A stretch of DNA of 64,000 nucleotides from Dipteris shenzhenensis (Eukaryota > Polypodiophyta > Polypodiopsida > Gleicheniales): the NCBI GenBank assembly GCA_047967505.1, contig CM106539.1. One strand, written 5' to 3'. Positions 9,960-21,788 of the stretch are shown in pieces. Made by a program: the position numbers and the translations under genes. Within the stretch, counting starts at the first letter, position 1; every line of letters begins with the position of its first letter. The notes beneath the pieces are model-generated. The model worked only from the letters and a program-made list of their open reading frames with translations, made no database searches and had not been told where the DNA came from.

Positions 9960-12235
9960 GTTCTCATGCCAATGGTCTCAAGTATGCTCTTGTGATCCTC
10001 AAGAGCAAGGCACCATCGAGGAGTGGATGTCATCTTGCGACTGCGAGCACGAGTTAGATGAACCCTGATAGCCAACAACAAGATGGGAATACATGTATGC
10101 CTCACGATCTGCCATGTACTCCTGATACTCAAAGAAGAGATGATGCCTATGTATCTGCTCAAAGTAATACCTAGCTATGATCGTGTTGTGAACATCAAAA
10201 TGGATCCCATGCCCGTCCACTACATCCTGGTTAAGCATGCTCTTCACCATATGGCATCTCAACAGATAGTAATCCATGCGATCAGGATTGCCCTCTAGAG
10301 CAATGACCACGAGGATGACATCAATACTTTAAGAGATCTGTCAACTGATTGTAAACTCTACTAGAATTGAACCCTTCATCCTGATCATCATGTACCACCT
10401 CCCATGGTTAGATGGATGAAAGTATGCATTCCCTCCATGGATCAGCCCATGGCAGCATGGAACAACCTCCCCAATCATCATCGATGCATGTCGACAAAAA
10501 ACATGCAAAGCGTCGAGAAAAGATCATGGGGTCTGAGTTGCCTATGCTCCTTATAGAATGTAAATCAAGAATGCCAAGCACAGTACGACAATCAAAATGC
10601 CTAGACGGATCAATGCTCCCTATGTCCACACACTAGAAAAACCGTATGACCACCTTATCATTACGTGACTATTGCTGATATGAGGACAACGCGCTAGTAC
10701 CTAAGTGTTGGGTACACCACTACACCACATCTTGTGCATCCACAAAGCAAGTGGCACTATGACGCAACTGGTGTCGTCACAAAGAATGCTTCATGCAAGC
10801 ACCTGCCCCATCATTCTCTCCTTTTCCATGCCTTGTCTTAAAGTAGCTCCACATCACCAGAATGCCTGTCTCACGGTGCCATCTGTAGAACCAATAAAAC
10901 TGCCTCACAGAATTGAACTGACCACCACAACCGTCAGACCAAACCTAGTGCCGCTGCCATGTCACACCACCATCCCTCAAGAAACTGTCATGGAGACTGA
11001 AACAATGCTACACAAAATGGGCATTGTGCGAGCGATCATCACTAATGTAGAAGTGATACTCTCGGACAATGACGCACAAGTCCATGGTGCTATCAATGCC
11101 AGCCATTTGAGCCTGTGCATGAAGATAGCTAATATGCACAAATATAGCAACCTACAAGATGGCATTAAAAAAACAATGAGGATGATGGAAAGAAATAAAT
11201 GAAATGCACAAGAAAACCAAAGTAAGAACAATACTCGTTCACATGTCACTTGTTCGGAAAAATAATACTCTGATTGGATCTCATGCTGTGGTGCAAAGGT
11301 ATAGTTCTTCACAAAGTCCACCACTGAGACAACCACCCCTACGGGAAATGTGCTCAAGCAAGCACAGAACTATCGATCCTCCCACTTCGTAGTGTGGGAG
11401 TGCTATATGTAGTGGTACAACTTCCCTCGGAAGGCATCAATGAAAGCAACACGTGGAGTCTACTGCTCCACAAGCTGTAACCTCCGGGACTCTGCACCAA
11501 CAACTAATTTCAATGTGATGTACTCGTACTACTACCAACACATAATCTCCACATCATTGACATCTAGCGGAACTCACGGCACTCTAGCAAAGTGACCACA
11601 CGTTGTACACCTCCCCTCTACACAATCAAGGGAGTGGTACAAAGTATCACCATATCATGCACACAATATGGAATGAATAAAGTCACGAGGGCTAGTAGGA
11701 ACCACTCCCGTATGACCATCAAGCGAACTAAATACATCATACATCAATCCAAAATCAACATGATAGCAACAACACGTGTCATGCTCTCTAGAGCACTGCA
11801 CAAACCATGGCTTGCACCACTCAAATGACCTTTGCCCAATCTTGAATTCCGTGTGCACCTCTACAAACTGAGTGTACAAGTCAATCTGGTACACTCCAAA
11901 AAACATGCACCATGCTCAATGTATACACCACGTGACACCCTCTTTCACACTACCTTCTTAAACACTAGAGATGCCCTACAATGCTCCTCCCAAAACTGCT
12001 GTATGATGGACCTAGTGCGATCTTACAATAGTCGATTACTACCGGGTGCACGGCCACTCGAAGCCCAAAGAGCATCAACATCATGATCCTCTAGACTTTG
12101 CCTCCTAATCATACCTGCTTGAAATGTGCACGGTGCAATGTCAAGGAGACTGATGTGGTATGTACATGGCTAGCCATCTGGGGTCTACTAATGGCATCCA
12201 CAATGGCACGACGTGCTGCCAAGGCATTTGCAGTG
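9960..12235 (-). pseudogene. Degenerate minus-strand gene of unrecognised family, split by a Copia insertion
   Basis: Minus-strand frames through this stretch give discontinuous protein-like segments, for example DFVKNYTFAPQHEIQSEYY (near 11.3 kb), C-x2-C-like clusters (near 11.6 kb) and VHNTIIARYYFEQIHRH (near 10.2 kb). Removing the Copia element and one TSD joins this frame to a matching one at 18148-18275 (VHRSYASIKRRNT then ANALAARRAIVD). The Copia element therefore landed inside this older gene. The D-F-x2-N-Y then Q-x-E-x-Q-S pattern suggests a transposon- or nuclease-derived protein, but I do not recognise the family. Frameshifts and stops are frequent. Confidence 0.4.
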
Positions 12236-12410
12236 TGAGAGTGCTCTCAACAGAAGCAAGAACGGAAGAAGGAGAGAGAGAGAGAGAGACAGAGAGCCAC
12301 AAGTTTTGGTGGGTGCAGAACCACCCTAATCTTCTTTTTCATTCATTTATATATGTGTTTGAGTATTGTACATAACTGGGGTAAAGGCACAGTGACCTTT
12401 AACCCCCACA
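12236..12410 (-). repeat. Copia 3' LTR (175 bp)
   Basis: On the plus strand it runs from tgagagtgctctcaac to taacccccaca. It contains a (ga)n run and a gtgggtgcagaaccacc motif. It pairs with the copy at 17968-18142. Confidence 0.95.
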
Positions 12411-12463
12411 ACCTCCCACTTAAAGGACAATGTTCCTTTAAGGGAGAACAACCAGTGAGCATA

Positions 12464-14277
12464 CTATCCAATGCCCATCAATACACGACAATACTCAAAC
12501 CGCTGACTAGGTAGACTCTTTGTCAGCATATCTACAGGGTTATCATCTGTATGAACCTTGACAAGCTCTATGCGCTTGTCCTCAAGTACCTCCCTGATGA
12601 AATGGTACCTGACCTCAATGTGTTTGGTCTTTGCATGAAAGAACGGATTCTGTGCTAGCTGAATAGCACTCATGGAATCACTATGCAATGTCGGTACACC
12701 TGTATGAATCCCTAAATCTCCCACTAGCCGATCAAGCCATATAGCCTCCTTGCAACCCTCTGTGGCTGCAACATACTCAGCCTCTATGGTAGACAAAGCA
12801 ATGCACTTCTGTGCGCGAGACATCCACGACACTGCACCACCTGCAAAGGTGAACACATAACCAGAAGTGGATCTCCTACTATCCACATGCCCTGCATAGT
12901 CTGAATCTGTGTACCCAAGTACACGCATGTCTCCTCTACCAAAGCAGATGCACATCTCCTTGGTACCCTTCATGTACCTCATGATGCACTTAACTGCCTC
13001 CCAATGTATCTTTCCTGGATTAGCCATATACCGGCTAACAACCCCCACTGCAAATGCAATGTCTGGTCTAGCAGCTATCATAGCATACATAAGACTCCCA
13101 ACTGCTGATGCATAAGGAACCTTGGCCATCATGGCCCTTTCCTCATCTGATTTGGGACTATCTGTATGACTCAGTTTCACATATGGAGGCAATGGAGTAC
13201 TCAGTGCCTTCCCCCCCTCCATATTGAAACGCTGCAATACTTTTGTAACATACTCTTTTTGTGAAAGCCAAAGGAGTTTCCTACTCTGATCACGCGTGAT
13301 GCGCATACCAAGAATATGACCTGCAAGTCCCAAATCCTTCATATCAAAGGCCTCATGCAACTTGGCCTTTAATGCATCTAGCTCATAAGTATTCTTGCTA
13401 GCCAATAGCATATCATCCACATATAGTGCCAAGATTATCAGGCTATTATCCTTAGCCCTTTTAGTGTAGAGGCAGTGATCAATTTCACTCCTTCTAAAAC
13501 CCTGGACCGAATGAAAGCATCAAACTTCTGATACCATTCTCTAGGTGCTTGCTTAAGACCATAGAGACTCTTCTTCAGCTTGCAAACTAAATGCTCTTTG
13601 CCCTTTTCTTCAAAGCCTTCCGGTTGCACCATGTAAATTTCCTCATGCAAATCCCCATGCAAGAAAGCTGTCTTGACATCCATTTGCATAAGCTCCATAT
13701 CCTCTGATGCCACTAGTCCAAGCATGCATCTAAGTGTGGTCATCTTCACAACTGGAGAGAATATCTCATCAAAGTCCACACCCTTCTCTTGCTTGAACCC
13801 TTTAGCAACCAAACGGGCCTTGTACCTAGGCACGTCATCACCTGTGACCTTCATTTTGTAGACCCATTTACATGGCAATGCTTTCTTTCCATGTGGCAAA
13901 GAAACCAAGTCCCAAGTCTTATTCTTCATAAGTGAACTCATCTCTGATTGCATAGCATACTCCCACTTGCGTTGATCCTCATGCATCATAGCCTCTCTGT
14001 AGCAAGAAGGCTCCCCGCAATCAGTAAGCATCACATAGTCTACCCCTGGAACAAACCTATTAGGTGGTCTAGACACTCTAGATGATCTTCTCAAAGGCAT
14101 TTCAGCTTGCTGTCCCATTTGCATATCAGCCACATTTGGCTTATCATTTCCACCAATAGATGATCCATCATCTACCCTTGATTGTATACCTATGGGAGTA
14201 CTTGGTGGTACCATTTCTTGCACATTTGGTGCATGGACAGCTTGCTGTCTATCAACATATGCAAGTGGATTCACATC
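12464..14277 (-). pseudogene. Copia reverse transcriptase-RNase H part, frameshifted
   Basis: This is the downstream part of the polyprotein, after the amber codon at 14278-14280. It reads through the RT fingers and palm (KWVYKMKVTGDDVPRYKARL, VKTAFLHGDLHEEIYM, CKLKKSLYGLKQAPREW). It loses frame near 13490 and resumes in another frame with the RT active site ALYVDDMLLA (13432 downward). RNase H follows with YTDSDYAGHVDSRRSTSGY, ALSTIEAEYVAAT and MLTKSLPS, ending in TAG. A single missing base accounts for the frame change. The YVDD aspartates and the RNase H acidic residues are present, so damage is limited to the frameshift and the upstream stop. Confidence 0.9.
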
Positions 14278-16551
14278 CTAGAAAGTGATTCTCCTAATTT
14301 CCACATCCCTCATGGGTGCCTTATGCATCTTCTTCTCATTGAAGACCACATCATGGCTGCGTATGATCTTCTTTGCTTCTGGATCCCAGAGACAATAGCC
14401 CATCTCTCCACTTTCACCATAACCCAGAAAGATGCATTTCCTAGACTTAGGATTTAGCTTCTTTCGAAGCTCTTTTGGCACATGTGCATATGCCTCACAC
14501 CCAAATATACGCAAATGAGAGTAAGAGGGCTTCTTGCCACTCCATGCCTCTTCAGGAATACCACCATCCAAACTCTTACTAGGTGATCTATTGATCACAT
14601 GCACTGCAGTCTTCATTGCCTCAGGCCAAAAACCACTAGAAAGACTTGCATTGGAAAGCATGCATTGCAACCTTTCTTGAATGGTACGGTTCATCTTTTT
14701 TGCAACTAGATTTTGCTCTGGAGTACGAGGGGATGTGAGCTCCCTCTTAATCCCACGTGTATCACAGAAATGCTGCAAGTCATGAGAGAGATATTCTCCA
14801 CCATTGTCAATCCGTAGGCATTTAAGTGTTCTACCTGACTGATTCTCAACCAAGGCTAGCCATTTCTGAAATACCTGGAACACATCACTCTTCCGAGCTA
14901 TAGCATAAGCCCACACTTTCCTAGTTGCATCATCAATGAATGTCACATAGTATTCAGCCCCGCCTAATGACCATGTAGGCATGGGACCACATATGTCTGA
15001 ATGCACCAAATCAAGCATTTCAAACTCTTTCTTTCCTCTTCTTTTATGGGCTGATTTAGTCTGCTTCCCATAGAGACAATGCTCACAAAATTCAAAATCA
15101 GAGAAACTCAAATGCGGTACATAACCCAAACGGCATAAGAGTTCCATTCCATTCTGGCTCATGTGCCCCAACCTGCAATGCCACAAAGAAGTGCTTGGCT
15201 GCTCGGTTATTGCAACAACATGATCAAATACCCCTGATACATGTAAGGGATACAAAGTCCCACACTTGGCACCCCTGGCCAAAAGCATAGAGCCCTTTTG
15301 AATTTTCCAACTCTGAAAGCCAAAAGTGGTGTGAAAACCAGCATCATCTAGCTGACCCACTAAAATAAGACTCTTGGTCAGCTTAGGCACATGTCTCACA
15401 TGTTTCAAAACAAATGCAGACCCATTTGCAAAAGAAAACTTTATGTCACCTACTCCCACTATGTCACATGCATAGTCATTTCCAAGATGCACACAACCTG
15501 TCTTTCCACTGTCATAAGTGGAGAACCATTCCCTATGGGGAGTAACATGGAATGGAGCACCAAAATCCAAAATCCAATCCTGGGAATATGCATCATCTGA
15601 AGTGGCAAGCCACTCTGTAGATAAACTAGACATGAAGAGAATGTCATTGTCACTATTGTGTGTGACTGCATTGATCTCCTCGATCTTCACTTTTCCTTTG
15701 TCCTCCCTTGGACTCTCTTCCTTTTGATTTGCACCCCGATTTGCATTCTTTTTCTTTTCCTTTTGCTCTCTTTTTAGCTTGTAGTAATCATTTTTCATAT
15801 GGCCCTTCTTGCCACAATGGTAACACTCAATGTTTCGTACCCTAGATTTGCTACGTGACTTCCCTCTTTCTTGGGACTTCCCCCTGAACTGTGATCTGCC
15901 CCTTTGCACATTTAAGGCTGCATCCTGCTTGTTGCCATCCATAGACTTCCGTCTAATCTCCTCGGCCAACAAGCTACCCACAACATCATCAAATTTCAGT
16001 ACTCCACCAGGTGCAGAGTTACTGACAGCTGTACGGAAGGTATCCCATGAGGATGGCAATGAACATAAGAGAAATATTGCCTTAGTCTCCGCATCAAAAT
16101 TCATCTTCTGAGCCTGAAGCTGGCTGAAAATAATATTGAATTCATTCAAGTGAGAAGCAATGGAGACCCCTTCCTTCATCTGCAGCTCAAACAACCTCTT
16201 CACGAGGTAAACTTTATTAGAGGCAGTTTCCTTCTCATAAGTGGCACACAGTTTCTTCCACAAATCTTCCATAGTCTGCTCATTTACTACTGTGAAATAA
16301 ACTGACTCTGCAAGATGAAGTCTAATAGTAGGCTTTGCTAATGCATCCAACTCATTCCAATCATCCTCAGACATATTTGCAGGCTTAGCTTCAATCCCTG
16401 CCAAGGGTTTAATCTGCTTCTTTTGAATAAGCACATCCCTTATTTGTTCTTTCCACAAAGAAAAGTTTGTCCCATCAAACTTTTTAATGTTAAAAAACTC
16501 CTTTTTAGATATGGAAGAGAACGCAATGATGCAAATGAAACAAAATCCCAA
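14278..16551 (-). pseudogene. Copia gag-protease-integrase ORF, ending at an amber codon
   Basis: This is a 757-aa open frame. The gag part carries KKFDGTNFSLWKEQIRDVL and a CCHC zinc knuckle (CYHCGKKGHMKND) that binds element RNA. The protease motif reads WILDFGAPFHVTPHREWF, with DFG where DSG is expected. A pre-integrase zinc region (LWHCRLGHMSQNG.. CEHCLYGKQ) precedes the integrase (HSDICGPMP, RIDNGGEY). The third catalytic position is changed: the usual NGVAER is NLVAKK, so the DDE glutamate is lysine. The frame stops at TTC TAG GAT, where related elements continue into RT. The extreme N terminus upstream of NIKKFDG may not be the true start. Confidence 0.92.
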
Positions 16552-17967
16552 ATGCTAGTACCTGCAAGAGAGAATCACACCAAATACTAGGTGCACCCAA
16601 ATGTGTATGCCATAACGGAGTGAAATATCACCAAAATTCAAAGCTCAAAGCATCAAAAGATGCATCTGACTCATGTGCATATACTATGCATCCATATGAG
16701 CAAATCTGGCCCAAAAGAAAATGCCAATAAGTGCCAAATGACTCAAGCATAAACACCGTCCACTGGCATATGCATGAATAATATCTCATCCAAGAGAGCA
16801 TAGCACTATCAGTGCATCACCTACAATGTGCCAAAGCTGTCCCTCAGCATAAAATAGCACCCATGTGCAAAGCGTCCATAAAAAATAGCATCCCACAAGG
16901 CAATTTGGGCCTATCAGCGCATCCGATAAGGACCGCAATGCATCCAAATGGCCTATAAATCATCCACTGCAACCCAATGCATACCACGAATGAGCGCACA
17001 CTGCTCAAACTACAACCAAAGTGATCTGCATAAGGTATGCTTAAGAAATCATAGTCCAACGGTAATGAGCGCTACTGAAAAATAGAACCTGAGATGCCTC
17101 AAAACATGGGCGCCATTGCATAATCGGACTCAACAAGAAAATCTGCAAATATCTCTCTTCTGCCAGAACTCCAAAATCCCAACCGATGAGTGAGAAATGG
17201 GAGTCAACATTTATCCACTGCCATGTGGCATAAATCTAAGGTTTCAAAACCTTAAAATAAAAAATGCATAACAAAGAGACGAAATCGAATACACAGAGAT
17301 CTATAACTCTGAAAATCCTCCATTGAATCGCACAAGAACTGACAGGTAGGGGTTTTTAGGTGTCCGGAACGCAATGGGACAGACGGTTTTGGAAACCGTG
17401 GTCTCAATCACTGGGTCCAACACACGGACTGAAAAACGTTTTTGGAAACAAAGCTGTTTGTAAACTCAACCGGAGTGCAAATGATGAGCAACATAAAAGT
17501 TTTAGGACCTCCTGAGTCCACCGGAACTGACAGATTTACAAATGGTTGCTCCAAACTTGAGTTCCAACACCCGGGCAAAAAACGCAGAAACTGACACAGT
17601 GAGTCAGAAATCCAATGAAATGACCCCAGATTCAAGAATGAAGGTGTTTCCAAGCTCCTGAAGTGAAGTGGACACCAAAAGCAAGCAATAGTTGCCTCTA
17701 TAAGTCAATATGGAGTCTCTATCATCGAACGGAACAGGGAAAAGCTCAAAAAACGACTTTTTCTTTGAAACCACTTAACAGGCTCTCAAAACCACTTCGC
17801 AAAGCCAAAGTGACTTTTCCAAAGGTTCCTCCAAGGTCTCTGCATACTCGGATGCAAGTAAAGTCACCCACAAAGCTTCCCACAAAGCTTCTCCTTCTTC
17901 CCACAGAGCTGCTGAACTTCAAGCATTCACGCATGCTCAGCTAGATCACCCGGGCTATGATACCAGT
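16552..17967 (-). other. Untranslated leader of the Copia element, with primer-binding site
   Basis: About 1.4 kb lies between the 5' LTR and gag without a convincing ORF, which is long for a Copia leader. The primer-binding site is at 17954-17965 (gctatgatacca on the plus strand), 2 bp from the LTR. Confidence 0.7.
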
Positions 17968-18142
17968 TGAGAGTGCTCTCAACGGAAGCAAGAACGGAAG
18001 AAGGAGAGAGAGAGAGAGAGACAAAGAGCCATAAGTTTTGGTGGGTGCAGAACCACCCTAATCTTCTTTTTCATTCATTTATATATGTGTTTGAGTATTG
18101 TACATAACCGAGGTAAAGGCACAGTGACCTTTAACCCCCACA
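17968..18142 (-). repeat. Copia 5' LTR (175 bp)
   Basis: It is the partner of 12236-12410, with five transition differences and no indels. Transcription should start within it and run on the minus strand. Confidence 0.95.
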
Positions 18143-18589
18143 CAGTGTTCCTACGCTTGATGGATGCATAGGACCGATGAACACTAGAAAGGACCTCGCT
18201 AGATACTACCCTATCTCTAGATGCAACAAGACCAGCAAGCCTCCCACACTCCACCAAGGCAGGGTGATCTATCAAAGAGCAAGAAAGAGGTGTAGGCTTG
18301 AAATCTCATGATTGGCACAAGATACTCAAAGTGAGTATGATTTGGCATAATCTCTTTATCCTTCCAAATTTGTGAGTCTAGAAGCAACTAATAACCATCG
18401 GTCATGTGTTTAGTTTATACTACCTACTAGCATTTCTCATTGTGCATCAAATGACGTGAAGGCTTGTATTTACAAGATGGGCGAGCCTGTGAGGTACTTC
18501 ACACTATACAAAATATAAAGCGTATCCATGCTTAATGCAAGGTCTTCATATTACTAATATGGTGCACTTTCTTCTTTCTAGGTATGTGA

Positions 18590-20184
18590 GCTCAAAGAAA
18601 ATAGATCCCACCAGGCTTGAGGATGATTGAGTTATGTTAGTGGAGCTGGTTTGTTTAGTGGATGATACCTTTCCATGTTCTATTCTCACAAGCCAACTAC
18701 ATCTCATAGTGTATTTGGTGGATGAGATTGCTATATGCAGCACTATACATGCACAATGATTATTCTCCCTCAAGCGCTTCATGAAGACCTTGAAGGGTGT
18801 CATGAGGCAAAATGCAAGGTTTGATGGTAGCATGGCTGACGCATGGTTTCTACAAAAGTCACTTGCATATATTTCTGAGTTTCTTGTCTATGTGGATAGC
18901 TCTCTCCCATGACTATGGAGAGATGAAGAAGACTAAGGATGACCTCTATTGTGCCTCAAGGGAAAGGATGGAGCAATAATGGATAGGGAGTTGCTTAATA
19001 ATCTAAACCTTTGTTGCATGCTTAATAGTGATGTGATGAGAAGATGGGTGACAAGATAAGAGGATGCAAAGGAAAGAAGACAAGGAGAAAGGGCCCTCTT
19101 TTGTACACACTATGGATCTTGTGTGCCATACCTTGAGCATCTAAGAGCACTTCCAAAGGATATTGATCATATCAATTGGCTACATGATGAAGTGGAGAGA
19201 GCAGAGAGAGATGAGGAGATGCACATCACAATGGAAGAATGGGAGTATGCTAGAGGATGCATGCAAAATATCGGTATATAGAATGTTTTGAATAATTTAG
19301 GAGCTTTCAACATTTAGATAGCTTATTCAATTGATTTTGTCTTGGTGTAACTAGTATACTATGTTCCATGCTATATGGTGTAAGGACAAGCATTTTCAAA
19401 CACAACGGATTGATGATAAGAGAAACACACAAGATTGCAGCCTCATTGCTAGCTTTGAAGGAGCCAATGAAGCCATGGATGATTATTGTGGCATAATCCA
19501 AGATATTATTAAGCTTGAATTTCGACGCTTCTTTGTGTATGTTTTGGATGTCAAGTGGTTTAAGAACCTAGTGGAAAGAGGCCCTAATCCAACAATCAAA
19601 CGCCATGAAAGTGGCTTTGTAACTAGTACCTCCACAAAGTTTTGGCAAAGCAAGAAGGACACACTAGTACTACCGCAACAATATGAACATGTATTCTACA
19701 CATATATAAAAAAGATCACTTATATATATTTGATTCCTTCAATGCAAAGAAATTAACATGTTTGTATTTGTGTTTGAATAGGTTGTCTATCAACCAATGA
19801 TGGATAATAATAGGTGGTGTCACGTCGGGGGCACGTCATACCTATTATGCCACGTTCCAAAGTGAAGTATAGTACATTTACTAATATGAAGTGTATGGAG
19901 GATGATTATTGCCATGGAGGTGATGATGATCGTGATACAAGGAGGAGATGATAATGAGATAGGAGATACATATATTCTAGCCATTATGCATGAGGACGAG
20001 CCTACCATAATTAGCGATGCTGATTTCGATGAGCACGATAATGTCTCATTCTCCTCACCTCACTTAATTTTTGTATGTGTGCTTTTGGCAAAAGGTATAT
20101 TATGGCATCTGACACATGCATAGCATTGATATTTTTATTAAATTAGGTGCTTTGGTAATTATGGTCAATGTTTGGCAAGCCATG
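18590..20184 (+). pseudogene. CACTA tnp2 C-terminal fragment E (DUF4218 and DUF4216)
   Basis: The plus strand from about 18640 encodes a DUF4218-like segment (FPCSILTSQLHLIVYLVDEI then FMKTLKGVMRQNARFDGSMA) broken by stops. From 19361 an open stretch of 131 aa corresponds to DUF4216 (NTQDCSLIASFEGANEAMDD, GIIQDIIKLEFRRFFVYVLD). An acidic tail follows. There is no TNP2 core and no terminal CACTA. The whole segment is closely matched by 53440-55075, with both borders nearly shared. It is a remnant of a second CACTA subfamily, distinct from A and B. Confidence 0.75.
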
Positions 20185-21549
20185 ATCCACATTTATTAGC
20201 CTGCAGTAGTAAAATTTTAAACTTTATTGCACGTTTATCATGTGTTTAAATATGTGTCTATTATACAGTGGAGACACGATATTAAAAACATGTATAACCG
20301 CAATTTGAAACGCTTGTGAAACTACAGTATAGATGCTCCCGTAATTTGATTAACTCTATCAGCGCTTATAGATGTGCCCGCTATTTTTTGCGTCTATCGA
20401 GTGCATCTACGAATGCATTGTGTTGTTGTGTCAACTGGTCAAAAACTCAAACTCATCAAACTGTTCATCACTGAACTCTAACACAATCTAGTAGTAGGCC
20501 CCAAAGCCTCTGCTATAAAAAACCCCCCTTTGTCTACATGAAAGGCTTTCAACCTCCATTGTCCAACCAAGTGAGATTTCTTATGCAAACAACCATCAAG
20601 ACACAAATTTGGGGGTTTTATGACCTCTACCTCCTATTTTTAAAAACTGTTCTTTTAAAAAACAGTTATTTCATAATAACCCATCAACTTCACACTTACC
20701 TAATTAAAATATCGTTTAAAAAAAATAAGAAATCTATCATAGCATTAACCTCATTAAACTAAAATATTTTTTTTGCAATTCCAGTGTTGTTATGTGAGAC
20801 GTCACACTTTTAAATTTACAAATTACCACCCACACTCCAAAAAAACAAAAAGGGAAAAAGGGGGGCCAGTGTCCCATCAATACTTTGCCTGCTACATTGG
20901 GAAAATTTTCTTATAACGCCCCTCAAAAATGACTAAAAGCATCTTAACTAAGGATTACCTTTCTTGAAGTGCCCTTCAAAAATGATTGAAAACATCTTAA
21001 GTAGAAGGATGACTTCTAAATTACCCTTCCAAATGAACAAATTTGAGGCGGGTGACTTGCATACAGTAAGGAGGGCTAAGGAGGGCTAATGGACGGTAGA
21101 GCCACGTGAACTTTGCCGGTGGTAGTGACATTGAATCCCATGCAAGCAAATAACTTGCTCGTTTATACTAGAGCCATTGATGCTAGTCGATCAAGGGCGG
21201 AACGCGTTGGACGAACGCTCTGTCCTGCTCTTTAAGTTACCTTCCCGCCTCAAAGAGCTTTCCACTTTGCCTTCAAACCGACACGTCTGACGAATTTCGA
21301 AGCACTACACAGTAAACACAGCTGTGGTGATTCACCCACGGTCTCAGGGCAAGCTTGCTCGCCATGCCAATAGATCTTCGGTAGATTTCCAGCTGGAGAC
21401 CCAGTGGTTCTAAACGCCCTGCAAGCCTTATCAATTCCTGGAAGATCCGTAGATCGAGGCATCCAGTTGCCCGGCTACGTCATCATCATCATCATGGTCG
21501 ACTGAGCAGTGATCTTGCACAATGCAAACTCAACAGGAGATCACCCCAG
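20185..21549. other. Intergenic sequence, no gene recognised
   Basis: AT-rich sequence with homopolymer runs up to about 20.9 kb, becoming GC-richer from 21.1 kb. A 70-aa minus-strand ORF at 21250-21462 has no recognised domain. It ends at the hAT-1 insertion site. Confidence 0.5.
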
Positions 21550-21788
21550 CAGGGACAAAAATTCAGCTACTCCCCTACTTGTAAGTTGAAAAATAAATTA
21601 ATACACCAATTTTTCTCATGAAAAACAAAATAGAATATCCATTTTTCATTTGACAATAAAAATTATTTAATGAAAAATCCACATAAATAAATCTTTCATT
21701 GAAGAAATGTTTACAAAAAGCACCAGCAAATAATATAGAAGTGATATATAGAAAAAGCACTAAACAAATAATATAGAAGTAAAATTGT

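Larger units (their letters stand above)
12236..18142 (-). mobile_element. Full-length Ty1/copia LTR retrotransposon
   Basis: Two 175-bp LTRs (TG..CA on the minus strand) bound the element, with a 5-bp duplication cagtg at 12231-12235 and 18143-18147. Next to the minus-strand 5' LTR is a primer-binding site tggtatcatagc, one mismatch from the usual initiator-Met tRNA complement. Next to the 3' LTR is the polypurine tract agtgggaggt. The domain order gag, protease, integrase, RT, RNase H defines Copia. The LTRs differ at about 5 of 175 positions, all transitions, so the insertion is moderately young. The coding region carries a stop, a frameshift and altered active sites, so this copy is defective. 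Confidence 0.95.

Noticed and set aside
12464-16551. Reassignment of UAG to a sense codon, suggested by frequent in-frame TAG
   Set aside because: TAG ends the intact hAT-2 transposase, the kinase and the Copia polyprotein at the expected positions, so it is a normal stop here.
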